From NCBI GenBank assembly GCA_021324795.1, contig JAJPIK010000112.1, positions 1 through 64,000 on the forward strand: a stretch of 64,000 bases of DNA, given 5' to 3'. Source of the DNA: Chloroflexota bacterium. Its GTDB lineage: Bacteria; Chloroflexota; UBA6077; FW602-bin22; CADDYW01. This document shows positions 43,870 to 52,672 of this stretch, in pieces; positions within the stretch are counted from its first letter, which is position 1, and each line of letters opens with the position of its first letter. The notes under the pieces were generated by a model. It saw nothing but the letters and a program-made list of their open reading frames with translations, searched no databases and was not told the DNA's origin. Position numbers and translations under genes: made by a program.

Positions 43870-45174
43870 ATGGATCTCCCAAAGATGGTTCGAATCCAGC
43901 AGAAGCTCTACGATCGTGTCCTTCTGGATCTGGATAGCGTCGTCATTCGTGACGTCGAACGCCGCTTGACGGGACGTGTCCAGGCCGGCCAGCAGATCGC
44001 GATCGCCGTGGGTAGCCGAGGGGTTGCCAACATTGCCCGCATCGTGCGCGGGGTGGCCGAGGCGGTACATCGGGTGGGCGGCGAGCCGTTTGTCGTGCCG
44101 GCGATGGGAAGCCATGGGGGAGCGACGGCCGAAGGCCAGGTGGAAATCCTCGCTTCGCTCGGGGTAACCGAGGCATTTATCCGCTGCCCGATTCGCTCCT
44201 CGATGGACGTCGTTCAGATCGGGACGACTGACGATGGCCTGCCGGTTTACCTGGATAAGCACGCGGCCAGTGCTGACGGGATCATCGTCGTCAACCGGAT
44301 CAAGAAGCACACCGACTTCCATGGCGAAGTGGAAAGCGGTCTGATGAAGATGATCTGCATTGGACTCGGGAAGCAGGCGCAAGCTGATCTCGTACATTCG
44401 TATGGTGCCTGGGGGCTGCAGCATTACGTGCCCCGCGTTGCTCGGGTGACCCTAGCCAAGGCGCCGATCCTTTTGGGAGTCGCGACGCTCGAAAACGGCT
44501 ACGACGAGACCTCCGAAATCGCCACGTTTGACGCGAACGAACTGGAAGCGGGAGAAAAGCGGCTGCTGCGGAAGCATCGACGTACCTATCCTTCCTTGCC
44601 AATCGACGACATCGACGTCTTGATCGTGGACTGGCTTGGCAAGAATATCTCTGGAACCGGCATGGATACGAACGTCATCGGCCGAATCCGGATACGTGGG
44701 GTACCGGAGCCAAAGCGGCCGCGAATTCGCACGATTGTTGCGCTGGGCGTTACCGAGGAATCCCACGGTAATGCGGTTGGCGTTGGGCTCGCGGACCTGA
44801 TTTCTCAACGCCTACGAGACCAGATCGACGAAACAACCATGGCCGTGAACGTGATCACCAGCGGCTTTCTCGACCGCGGGCACATCCCGATCACTTTGCC
44901 GAACGATCGGTTGGCGATTGAAACTGCTCTCTCTCGGCTGCCATTGACCATACGCGACAAGGCACGAGTGGTGCGGATCCAGGATACGTTACATCTGGGC
45001 GAACTCGAAGTCTCTGAATCGCTGCTTGCAGAAGTCCTGCAGAACCCAAACGTTTCGGTCGTCGCTGCCGCGCACCCATTGGAGTTCGACGACGCTGGCA
45101 TCATCAAACCGTTGACGTTTGCAGAGCGAGGCCGGCCAGAAGTAGTCTCGAATGGACAGCTCGTCGGAATCTAA
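43870..45174 (+). CDS. LarA-like (DUF2088) protein
   Basis: A protein of about 434 residues resembling the nickel-pincer lactate racemase superfamily. The N-terminal half has IAVGSRGVANI, VVPAMGSHGGATAEGQ and IVVNRIKKHTDFHGEVESGL. The C-terminal half has VDWLGKNISGTGMDTNVIGR. Racemase activity is not shown: the His and Lys residues seen are candidates only, and no larB, larC or larE cofactor genes are in the window. ATG 43870 follows GGGAGG at 6 bases. The next gene starts 10 bases after the stop and is probably co-transcribed. Confidence 0.7.
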   Translation: MDLPKMVRIQQKLYDRVLLDLDSVVIRDVERRLTGRVQAGQQIAIAVGSRGVANIARIVRGVAEAVHRVGGEPFVVPAMGSHGGATAEGQVEILASLGVTEAFIRCPIRSSMDVVQIGTTDDGLPVYLDKHAASADGIIVVNRIKKHTDFHGEVESGLMKMICIGLGKQAQADLVHSYGAWGLQHYVPRVARVTLAKAPILLGVATLENGYDETSEIATFDANELEAGEKRLLRKHRRTYPSLPIDDIDVLIVDWLGKNISGTGMDTNVIGRIRIRGVPEPKRPRIRTIVALGVTEESHGNAVGVGLADLISQRLRDQIDETTMAVNVITSGFLDRGHIPITLPNDRLAIETALSRLPLTIRDKARVVRIQDTLHLGELEVSESLLAEVLQNPNVSVVAAAHPLEFDDAGIIKPLTFAERGRPEVVSNGQLVGI

Positions 45175-45184
45175 CGGAGGGTTC

Positions 45185-46063
45185 ATGCCTACGAATGAAC
45201 AGGAGACTTTCAAAAGCAAACTGATCGAGCGCTTACGTCAGATCAGTCGGGGAGCGCCAGCGCCAATTGGTTTTGGCCGAGCGCCGGAAGTCATGACTCC
45301 GGCGTTACTCCTGGTCGCGGTGATTCCACGGAACGAGCCGCAGCTCGCGGAAGCCGCGCTCAAGGCGGGGGCGGATTCGGTCGCGCTGCGGATTTGCGGA
45401 GCGAACACCGATTTGCTCCACGAGACCGGGGATTTAGCAGCCGAAGAGACAGCGATCAGAGAAATTCAGAAAGTGGTCGGAGACCAGGCCATTGTCGGGC
45501 TAATCATCGGCTCGAATGGTACGGTCGCACCATCCGAGCTGCGTAAGCTCGACCGGCTTGGCGTCGACTACCTGGCGGCGTATCCGCATTTGATTTCGGC
45601 GACGTTTCTCGAATTGAGCGACGTTGGGAGGTTGGCGGTGCTCGATCAACAGAGCGGAAGCCTAGCCCGGGGCATCAACGACCTGTCCTTGCAGAGCGCC
45701 TTTGTCCGGATCAATCGCCCGAGCGATAGCCCGACGTTCATGACAATCGCCGACGTGGCCGGGAACCGTGCTGCGGCCGATGCGATTCATCGGCCGATCA
45801 TCGCCTTCCCTTCTTGGGATCTCGCACCAGACGATCTGGAGGTTCTGCGCGATGCGGGCATCGAAGGCGTGGCACTGGTTGGACCGAAGCCGGACGCGGA
45901 CGTGGACGCGGTCGAACAGTACATTCGGCCGTTTCGCGATGTTGTCAAGAAGCTTGGCAAGCCGGCCGGTCGTCGGGCGGCGTTGACCGAAGCACCGCCC
46001 ATCCTGCCCCGCGTCGCTCCGCGTGTGTCAGACGAGGACGAAGAACCTGACGAGGACGAGTGA
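45185..46063 (+). CDS. unknown TIM-barrel-like protein
   Basis: A 292-residue soluble protein not recognised at family level. The pattern of alternating strands and helices suggests an alpha/beta barrel: PALLLVAVIPRN, AGADSVALRICG, IVGLIIGSNG, VDYLAAYPH, GIEGVALVGPKPDADV. The tail (DEDEEPDEDE) is acidic and disordered. ATG 45185 follows GGAGG at 4 bases. Its close coupling to the LarA-like gene suggests a shared pathway. Confidence 0.6.
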   Translation: MPTNEQETFKSKLIERLRQISRGAPAPIGFGRAPEVMTPALLLVAVIPRNEPQLAEAALKAGADSVALRICGANTDLLHETGDLAAEETAIREIQKVVGDQAIVGLIIGSNGTVAPSELRKLDRLGVDYLAAYPHLISATFLELSDVGRLAVLDQQSGSLARGINDLSLQSAFVRINRPSDSPTFMTIADVAGNRAAADAIHRPIIAFPSWDLAPDDLEVLRDAGIEGVALVGPKPDADVDAVEQYIRPFRDVVKKLGKPAGRRAALTEAPPILPRVAPRVSDEDEEPDEDE

Positions 46064-47348
46064 TTCCCACTTTCGACGAGTTGGCATTTACAACCGCTGG
46101 CTCCATACCATGGGAGGCGGTGAAAAGCACGTAGGGGCGATCGCCGAGGTGCTGGCCTCTCAGGGTAAGCTCGATTTTCTTACCCATCAGCCTAGCGATC
46201 TCGCAGAGCTCGAGCGTCGGCTGAATCTGCGGCTACCCGGCGTGCAGGTGCGTGTTGTCCCCGATGCGCCGGGATTTAGCGAAGTCATCCGGGCGAGTGC
46301 CGACTACGATCTCTTCATTAATGCGTCACACCTCGATTATTTTGCGCCCCTGGGGCGACGCAACGCCTTGGTAGTCTATTTCCCCGCCACGAGTGTCGAT
46401 CAGGCGCAGGCGATCTCGACCTATAACCGGCTCAAGCGCGTCGTTCGCCTTTCAGTAATGCGGATCGCTGGAGATCGCGGGCGTCGCGTTTTGCGTCGGG
46501 CCTTCTTTGGATCCGACGGACGCTCGAGCGATCAGACGTTGTTCGGGCGTCTGGCGCTCGGCGCGGTACAAGCCCTGGCCAGTCGCCGTCACCAGGGTGG
46601 CATCTTTGATCGCTATCATGTGATCTTTGCGAATTCAGAGTTCACTCGTCGCTGGATTCGACGGTACTGGGGAAAGGATAGCTTCGTGCTCTACCCAGCG
46701 GTCGACGTCGAGCGATTGGCGCCGGGTGAGAAACGCAATTGGATTCTCAGTGTAGGGCGCTTCTTTGCCGGCAGCCACAATAAGAAGCATCTCGAAATGA
46801 TCCGGGCTTTCCGAATTGCCAGGCGAGGAGCGTTGAGGGATTGGGAATATCACCTCGCGGGCGGGTTCTCCTCGACCGAATCCAATGAAGCTTACCTCGA
46901 GGCGGTAAGACGAGCGGCGGCAGAGGATCCGTCCGTGCATTTGCACGTGAACTGTAGCTTGGCCGAGCTGGCAGCGCTCTACGCTCAGAGTAAGCTCTTT
47001 TGGCACGCGGCCGGTTATGGTGAAGATGAAGAGCTGTATCCAGTGCGCTTTGAACATTTTGGCATCACCACCGTCGAAGCGATGGCGGCCGGCTGTGTGC
47101 CGGTGGTCCTGGGTAAAGGAGGATTACCCGAGATTGTCGAGCCCGGAGTGAACGGTATTCTCTGGACGACGCTCGACGAACTCGTCGCGGCGAGCCTCGG
47201 ATTGGCGACCGACGAGGCACGCCGACAGGCGCTGGCGCGGGCGGCGATCGTCCGGGCTCAGGACTTCGGGGCCAGGGCGTTTCGGGAACGGTTATCGAGG
47301 GCGCTGGAGCTCCTGGGAGGAGAGCGTGTCGGCGATCCAACTCGCTAA
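46023..47348 (+). CDS. glycosyltransferase family 4 protein
   Basis: A 441-residue GT-B fold enzyme using a nucleotide-sugar donor. The N-terminal acceptor motif is RVGIYNRWLHTMGGGEKHVG, and the C-terminal donor site includes HFGITTVEAMAAGCVPVV with GGLPEIVEPGVNG. The start is unclear: GTG 46023 gives a 41-base overlap with the preceding gene and has no ribosome site, and the next ATG (46110) would cut the first strand. It overlaps the ABC ATPase gene by 23 bases, placing it in a surface-polysaccharide unit. Confidence 0.88.
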   Translation: MCQTRTKNLTRTSDSHFRRVGIYNRWLHTMGGGEKHVGAIAEVLASQGKLDFLTHQPSDLAELERRLNLRLPGVQVRVVPDAPGFSEVIRASADYDLFINASHLDYFAPLGRRNALVVYFPATSVDQAQAISTYNRLKRVVRLSVMRIAGDRGRRVLRRAFFGSDGRSSDQTLFGRLALGAVQALASRRHQGGIFDRYHVIFANSEFTRRWIRRYWGKDSFVLYPAVDVERLAPGEKRNWILSVGRFFAGSHNKKHLEMIRAFRIARRGALRDWEYHLAGGFSSTESNEAYLEAVRRAAAEDPSVHLHVNCSLAELAALYAQSKLFWHAAGYGEDEELYPVRFEHFGITTVEAMAAGCVPVVLGKGGLPEIVEPGVNGILWTTLDELVAASLGLATDEARRQALARAAIVRAQDFGARAFRERLSRALELLGGERVGDPTR

Positions 47349-48066
47349 CGTCTCGAAGCGCTTCAGATTGAGCGGGCACCAGCCAACTTCGATCCGCGAG
47401 CTGATCCAGAGCCTCACCCGCCCGAAGCCAGCCAAGGTTTTTTGGGCGCTGCGCGATGTCTCCTTCGAGGTCGCGGCAGGAGAAACGATCGGCCTGATTG
47501 GTGCGAACGGATCTGGCAAGAGCACTCTCCTCAAGCTGATCAGTGGGATCATGCGGCCTACCTGTGGGAGAGTGCGGGTCGAAGGGAGTGTCTCGGCTTT
47601 GATCGAGCTGGGCGCCGGGTTTCACCCCGAATTTTCTGGGCGAGATAACGTGTTCGTCTACGGTGCCTTACTCGGGCTCAGTCGGGCTGACCTGCGGCGG
47701 AAGTTCGAGGCGATCGTCGACTTTGCCGAGCTCGGTGCATTTATCGACTCGCCGGTCAAGCACTATTCGTCGGGCATGTATATGCGGCTTGCCTTCGCGA
47801 TCGCCGCGCACGTCGAGCCCGACGTGCTCCTGGTCGACGAGGTGCTCGCGGTTGGCGACGAGGCCTTTCAGCACAAATGCCTCGAACGAATCCATTTTCT
47901 CCAGCGGTCCGGCGTCACGGTCGTCTTCGTTTCGCATGCCCTGGATACCGTGGCGGCGCTCTGCCACCGGGCAATTTGGCTCGACCACGGCGTTCTCAAG
48001 TACGACGGCTCGGCCCACGACACCGTCGCCGCGTATCGTTGCGCGATGCGTGAGACGATGGCATGA
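47326..48066 (+). CDS. polysaccharide-export ABC transporter ATPase
   Basis: A 246-residue ATPase of the Wzt/TagH group. It has Walker A GANGSGKST, signature YSSGMYMRLAFAIA, Walker B DVLLVDEVLAVGD and switch His in FVSHALD. The characteristic early segment for this group, SIRELIQSLTRPK, is present. There is no C-terminal carbohydrate-binding domain. GTG 47326 follows GGGAGGAG. The matching permease is not adjacent; the best candidate is at 58154-58954 on the other strand. Confidence 0.9.
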   Translation: MSAIQLANVSKRFRLSGHQPTSIRELIQSLTRPKPAKVFWALRDVSFEVAAGETIGLIGANGSGKSTLLKLISGIMRPTCGRVRVEGSVSALIELGAGFHPEFSGRDNVFVYGALLGLSRADLRRKFEAIVDFAELGAFIDSPVKHYSSGMYMRLAFAIAAHVEPDVLLVDEVLAVGDEAFQHKCLERIHFLQRSGVTVVFVSHALDTVAALCHRAIWLDHGVLKYDGSAHDTVAAYRCAMRETMA

Positions 48067-48923
48067 ATCCTGAAGGTTTCCTCACCCCTTGCTCCTTTCC
48101 CGTATCGAGCGAGAGAGGGGACGAGCGGGACCATGTCATCGACGGCCTGGTCTCACTCGTCCTCGTCGATTACAATGCCGGACCAGGTCTCTTACGATGC
48201 TTGGCGAGTGTTTTCGAACGTGACGACGTTGCGACCGAGGTCATTCTCGTCGACAATGCCTCGAGCGATCGGAGCGCACTGGAGGCCCTTGATCGCTATC
48301 CCGAGATTCACCTGATTCAAAACTCCGCCAACCTCGGCTTTGCCCGGGCGGCGAACCGCGGGTTAGCGCTCGCTCGCGGTGAGTGGATCGGCCTGCTCAA
48401 TCCGGACGTGGAAATTCCCCCGGGCGCTTTGGGGAAGCTCGTCGCATTTTTGACCGAGCATCCCCGCGTTGGCGCGGTCGGTCCGGCGCTGGTCTGCCCG
48501 GATGGCACACCACAGCCATACTCTCACGGTGGAGATCCTTCACCCGCCTATCTGGCTCGGCGCGCCTGGGCGCGCTTGAACGGACGAGCACTCCACGTCT
48601 GGGCGGGCGACGGCGCCCGACCGGTCGATTGGGTGTGCGGCGCGTGCTTGCTTGCACGATGTACGGTCTGGCAGCAGGTCGGTTTGCTGGACGAAGGCTT
48701 TTTCCTCTACTTCGAAGACGTCGATTGGTGTCGCCGTTGCCGTGACAAGGGCTTCGATGTCTATTTCGTCCCCGAGGTCGCCGTCACCCACCTCAGTCGC
48801 CCCGACTATCACGATCGCCCACGCCGCCGACACTATTTTGACGGACTGAAGCGCTATTATCGTAAATACTATGGCCCCCTAGTCGGGTTGGCTTTGAACG
48901 TAGCTCTGGTTGGTCGAAGATAG
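48063..48923 (+). CDS. glycosyltransferase family 2 protein
   Basis: A 286-residue GT-A fold enzyme of the rhamnosyltransferase-like type. It shows SLVLVDYNAGPGLLRCLAS, EVILVDNASSD, NLGFARAANRGLALARGEW and the DxD-like LLNPDVEI. FFLYFEDVDWCRRCRDKGF follows. ATG 48063 overlaps the ATPase stop (ATGA). Residues 4-22 are encoded by a dispersed repeat, and the conserved fold starts near residue 27, so the N-terminus is either a repeat-derived extension or the true start is later. Confidence 0.88.
   Translation: MNPEGFLTPCSFPVSSERGDERDHVIDGLVSLVLVDYNAGPGLLRCLASVFERDDVATEVILVDNASSDRSALEALDRYPEIHLIQNSANLGFARAANRGLALARGEWIGLLNPDVEIPPGALGKLVAFLTEHPRVGAVGPALVCPDGTPQPYSHGGDPSPAYLARRAWARLNGRALHVWAGDGARPVDWVCGACLLARCTVWQQVGLLDEGFFLYFEDVDWCRRCRDKGFDVYFVPEVAVTHLSRPDYHDRPRRRHYFDGLKRYYRKYYGPLVGLALNVALVGRR
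48074..48122 (+). repeat. dispersed repeat, copy F
   Basis: CCTCACCCCTTGCTCCTTTCC followed by CGAGAGAGGGG parallels copy A (71-157). It lies inside the 5' end of the GT2 gene and is read in frame. Confidence 0.6.
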
Positions 48924-49026
48924 TCTGAATTTTTCAGCGTGACTGGGCACGGGGAACTGGAGCGTGGGGGCTCAGGCGCGCTATAAGCTCTCCATCGGGG
49001 GCTTTCGGGGAAGAATTCGGCCTAGG

Positions 49027-49071
49027 CCAAAAGCAAGGAGGCCAGCCGTGACGCGGCTGGCCTCCTTGCTT
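49027..49071 (-). terminator. strong terminator hairpin after the GltD-like gene
   Basis: AAGCAAGGAGGCCAGCCG (49031-49048) and its perfect complement (49054-49071) form an 18-bp stem with a 5-base loop. On the minus strand it is followed by a short T-run (CTTTTGG). It lies 20 bases after the stop of the minus-strand gene and also bounds the plus-strand GT2 unit. The gap 48924-49090 holds nothing else recognisable. Confidence 0.88.
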
Positions 49072-49090
49072 CGGACTAACTTGGGAGAAC

Positions 49091-51118
49091 TTAGCTCTTT
49101 GGTCCGACCGGCTCACGCATCTTGATCGATTCAAGGGGAATTGTTGCGACTTTCTTGAACTCGGGCTCGTAGTGCTGCATCGTGATGCAGTTCGTCGGGC
49201 AGCGATAGATGCACAGACCGCAGCGGATGCACAGATCCTCGTCCATGAGCATCGCCGCGCCGGCCGGCCATTTCTTGGTCTGCTCGAGAATCGGGTGATC
49301 CTCGGCGCCATCGACGGAGCTGATCCGGTCGAGCGAGACCATCGAGAGTACTTTGGTCGGGCAGACGTCAACACAGCCGTTGCAGAGGATGCAGTTCGGG
49401 CCGTCTAAGAAGATATTGAGCTGGCATTGGAGACAGCGCTTGGCTTCATCGTAGGCGGGACCACGCTCGAAGCCGAGCTCCACTTCGTGGTTGAGGTCCC
49501 AGCGTCGATCGAGGTCGAGGCCGGGCATCGGCTGTCGATCGATCAGGACGTAATCATCGCCCACCATCAGTCGGCGCCGCATTGCCTCTGACGACCACAC
49601 CGATGCGGGGACGTTCGAAACGCGGATCGCGGCGTCCTGCGGCGTGACAATCTTCACTTTGCGGTCTTGATCGTCGCGAATCTGCTGCTCGACTCCGTAC
49701 CAGTAGTCCGAGACGTTTTCTAGATGGGGCACGAAATCGAAGCGCGCTTTGTAGGAGATTTCGTCACGCTCGCCGCGCAGATACTGATCAATCGACGCCG
49801 CCGCCTTTTTGCCATCGGCGATTGCCGAGATCAGGTTGCGGGCGCCAGCCGTGTAATCGCCGCCGGCGAAGAGGCCCGGACAACTGGTCATCCAGGTTTC
49901 CGGATCGACGATCGGTCGACCGTCGCGGGTGAGCTTGACGCCAAGCTCGGGCGGAATCCAGCTCCCATCCGCGTTCTGACCAGTTGCCGCGATCACCATG
50001 TCGAGCTCGATGTCGAACTCTGATCCTTCGATCGGGATCGGTCGGCGCCGGCCAGAGGCGTCAGGCTCGCCCAAGCGGTTACGGATGCAGCGCAGGCCGG
50101 AGACTGTCTTACCGTCGTTGCTGAGCACTTCGAGCGGCTGGACGAGAAATTGGAATTCGATACCTTCGTGCTCGGCTTCGCGCGCCTCTTCGTCATAGAT
50201 CAGCATCTCATTGCGCGACCGACGGTAGAGAACCCAGACCTTTTCGGCCCCCATACGGAGCGAGGAGCGCGAGCAGTCCATCGCGGTGAAGCCACCGCCG
50301 ATGACCGCGACCCGCCGGCCAACGCGGGGCAGCGGACCGAGGTTTACCCGCTCCATAAAGGTAAGGCCGGGATAGACGCCTTCTAGGTTCTCATTCTTCA
50401 TGCCGACGGTTTGCGGCTTCTGAGTGCCGGCCCCGAGGTAGACCGCATCGTACTCGTCGACCAGCTTGGTCAACGGTATATCCGTGCCAATCTTTGTATT
50501 CAAGCGGATCTCGACGCCAATCGCGGCAAAGTAGTCGTCGATCTCTTCTTTACAGATGTCCCGCGGAAGACGCCAGGCTGGGATACCAGCCGTGAACATG
50601 CCGCCGGCGACCGGGAGTGCCTCGTAGACGACGACCTCGTAACCCTGTAAGCGCAGATCACGCGCGCAAGCGAGTCCCGCGGGACCGGCGCCGACGATCG
50701 CCACACGCTGCTTTTTCGTCGTCGGCAGTCGCGATGGCGGTCCCTTGCGTTTGCGGTAATCAGCGGCCACTCGTTTCAGGTAGCAAATGGCGATTGGCTC
50801 ATCGACTCGGCCCCGTCGGCACGCTGCCTCGCACGGGCGGGCACAGACGCGTCCCAGCAGCCCGGGGAAAACGTTGTCTTCCAGATTGATTTCATACGCC
50901 GAATCGTAATCTTCCGAGGCGATGTGGGCGATGTAGCGCGCCACGTCGGTCATCGCCGGACAGGCGTACTGGCAGGAGATGTTTTCGAGATACCACTCGG
51001 CATCACCACTCGACACGGCGAGTGGCTCGATTGTACGCGCGGCGTGTGGTGCTGGGAATTCCGAGCGCACCATCGACAGGAGACGGATCCGTCGGCCATT
51101 CTGATTTGTTTCGTCCAC
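49091..51118 (-). CDS. GltD-like FAD/NAD(P)H oxidoreductase with two C-terminal 4Fe-4S clusters
   Basis: The protein has 675 residues. The N-terminal helical iron-sulfur domain has Cys residues in ISCQYACPAMTDVARY and VCARPCEAACRRG. The FAD site is VAIVGAGPAGLACARDL, the NADPH site VAVIGGGFTAMDCSRS, and ATGQNADGSW follows. A unique C-terminal part ends in two clusters (CILCNGCVDVCP and CIRCGLCIYRCP). It resembles the glutamate synthase small subunit, but no large subunit is in the window. An electron-bifurcating or ferredoxin-linked role is possible. GTG 51118 follows GAGGAGG. The frame extends to 51283, but that ATG would lie upstream of the predicted transcription start. Confidence 0.85.
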   Translation of the reverse strand: MDETNQNGRRIRLLSMVRSEFPAPHAARTIEPLAVSSGDAEWYLENISCQYACPAMTDVARYIAHIASEDYDSAYEINLEDNVFPGLLGRVCARPCEAACRRGRVDEPIAICYLKRVAADYRKRKGPPSRLPTTKKQRVAIVGAGPAGLACARDLRLQGYEVVVYEALPVAGGMFTAGIPAWRLPRDICKEEIDDYFAAIGVEIRLNTKIGTDIPLTKLVDEYDAVYLGAGTQKPQTVGMKNENLEGVYPGLTFMERVNLGPLPRVGRRVAVIGGGFTAMDCSRSSLRMGAEKVWVLYRRSRNEMLIYDEEAREAEHEGIEFQFLVQPLEVLSNDGKTVSGLRCIRNRLGEPDASGRRRPIPIEGSEFDIELDMVIAATGQNADGSWIPPELGVKLTRDGRPIVDPETWMTSCPGLFAGGDYTAGARNLISAIADGKKAAASIDQYLRGERDEISYKARFDFVPHLENVSDYWYGVEQQIRDDQDRKVKIVTPQDAAIRVSNVPASVWSSEAMRRRLMVGDDYVLIDRQPMPGLDLDRRWDLNHEVELGFERGPAYDEAKRCLQCQLNIFLDGPNCILCNGCVDVCPTKVLSMVSLDRISSVDGAEDHPILEQTKKWPAGAAMLMDEDLCIRCGLCIYRCPTNCITMQHYEPEFKKVATIPLESIKMREPVGPKS

Positions 51119-51278
51119 GCTAAAGCGCCCTCCTCGCGGCCTGCAATCGACGCCATGCTGCCGGATCCGAACGCCGCGCCGCGTCGGGGGCCGCCGTATG
51201 ACGGCGTCTGCCATTATGGTGACAATCTCGGTTGGACCGGCGAGCGGTCGAAAAGGTATCACCTGAAATGGCAATTTC

Positions 51279-51308
51279 AGCATAATCGACTGTCATCAGG
51301 AGTGTCAA
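51279..51308 (-). promoter_or_regulatory. promoter of the GltD-like gene
   Basis: On the minus strand TTGACA (51303-51308) and TATGCT (51279-51284) are separated by 18 bases. Transcription would begin near 51272, which supports the start at 51118. Confidence 0.65.
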
Positions 51309-51320
51309 GAGGGGCATTTC

Positions 51321-51349
51321 TTGCGTTTGGTCAAATCGCACGGTAGGAT
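51321..51349 (+). promoter_or_regulatory. possible promoter of the Ycf48-like gene
   Basis: TTGCGT (51321-51326) and TAGGAT (51344-51349) are 17 bases apart, 28 bases before the start codon. The match is moderate. It lies next to the divergent promoter above. Confidence 0.4.
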
Positions 51350-51376
51350 CTCGGAGACACGGGGGAAAACGGTTAG

Positions 51377-52549
51377 GTGAAGCAGATCACGCGTCGCAAT
51401 GGGCTGTTGGGGGTGCTGTTTGCAGTGACGTTCGCGGTCGTGCTGATCGGCTGTGCGCGCGCACCGAGTGGCCAGATCTCATCGACTGATCCCTTTCCAG
51501 CGACTGCCCATCTCGTAGGCATGTCATTCGCCGATCAGAATGATGGGATCGTGATCGCCGAGGACTGCTCGACGGGGGGAATTGGCCAAGCGGCCTCCGC
51601 TTGCCGGAGTCTACCGTTCACAACATCGAATGGCGGCCAAACCTGGCTGGCTGAAAGCCGCATTCTGCTCAGTCCTCGGGCGATCCAGCTCGTTGACGCT
51701 CAAAACGGTTGGCTGATCGGAAGTATTGGTGAGCAATGCGGGAGAGTTAGCTGCCCCAACGCTATCATGGAAACGACAGACGGGGGCAAGAGTTGGCAGC
51801 GCGCGGCGATGGCAACGTCCGTGCTGAGTGACGTGCGGTTCGTCTCGGCGATGAATGGTTGGGCGGTTGGCCAAAGCTGCACCCCATCTAACGGCTGTAC
51901 CGGCGCGCTGGTAATGACTGCCTCGGGCGGCCAGATTTGGAACAATCGGCCTTTGCCGGTGAGCGGGCAAGACATCCAGCTCGAACGAGCTGGCACTGAG
52001 AATGCCTGGGCAGCAACTATCGAAAGCGGCCACGCGGTGATCGCACGCACCACGGATGGGGGACGAACCTGGCAGCGACTCGCGACGCCCTGTCAGGGGA
52101 GCACCATTACCATTGACTTCCCTGGTGAGGACGAAGGCTGGCTTGTCTGCAATGCCGACCTATCGGAGGGCAGCTCCGCGAACGTTTTGTACCAGAGCAC
52201 GGACGGTGCGATGAGCTGGCAACCGGTCGGTATCATGCGGCTTGATTCAATGGCTGGACACAAGACACGAATCGCGGCGATTGACTTTATCTCATCCGAG
52301 ATTGGCTGGGCGGTCGACGACCAAGGACACCTGGCAGGCAGTACTGACGGAGGGCGAATCTGGACGATCCGATTAAACGTGACGGAGCCTCTGGTCAACG
52401 TTCAGTTCATTGGGGCCAAGCATGGTTGGGTCTTGGGCGCTCGCCATCTCTGGCGCACCGCTGATGGAGGCAAGACCTGGAGTCAGGTCTCGCTGAATGA
52501 TGCCGCGATTGACCATTCGCGGCCGGCCAGAACCGGGGAGATCGAATAG
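51377..52549 (+). CDS. Ycf48-like beta-propeller lipoprotein
   Basis: A 390-residue exported lipoprotein. A signal helix is followed by the lipobox VLIGC (Cys at about residue 26). The rest is a propeller with repeated TTDGGKSWQR / TTDGGRTWQR / STDGGRIWTI / TADGGKTWSQ motifs, each with a following NGWAVG/GWLV strand. Such repeats resemble photosystem assembly factor Ycf48 and BNR/sialidase-type propellers. Photosynthesis is not implied, and the ligand is unknown. GTG 51377 has a weak ribosome site. Confidence 0.82.
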   Translation: MKQITRRNGLLGVLFAVTFAVVLIGCARAPSGQISSTDPFPATAHLVGMSFADQNDGIVIAEDCSTGGIGQAASACRSLPFTTSNGGQTWLAESRILLSPRAIQLVDAQNGWLIGSIGEQCGRVSCPNAIMETTDGGKSWQRAAMATSVLSDVRFVSAMNGWAVGQSCTPSNGCTGALVMTASGGQIWNNRPLPVSGQDIQLERAGTENAWAATIESGHAVIARTTDGGRTWQRLATPCQGSTITIDFPGEDEGWLVCNADLSEGSSANVLYQSTDGAMSWQPVGIMRLDSMAGHKTRIAAIDFISSEIGWAVDDQGHLAGSTDGGRIWTIRLNVTEPLVNVQFIGAKHGWVLGARHLWRTADGGKTWSQVSLNDAAIDHSRPARTGEIE

Positions 52550-52672
52550 AATCCCCACTAGACTACGCAGCCAACGGTAAGGCTGGTCTCCTCGAAAATG
52601 TCTCTGGTCGGGGCATTAGGGTAGAATGAAAGAGTAATCAGCAGAGCTTTAACAACGTTAAAGGAGGGTGTC

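Noticed and set aside
43887-43897. GGTTCGAATCC, a tRNA T-loop-like string
   Set aside because: It is inside the LarA-like coding sequence, with no acceptor stem or anticodon arm around it. No tRNA gene was found in the window.
51119-51283. N-terminal extension of the GltD-like protein from ATG 51283
   Set aside because: The predicted promoter places transcription start near 51272, GAGGAGG precedes GTG 51118, and the extra residues are Arg-rich and unlike the family.
51377-52549. Photosystem assembly factor as a literal function
   Set aside because: Only the propeller repeat resembles Ycf48; no photosynthesis genes are in the window.
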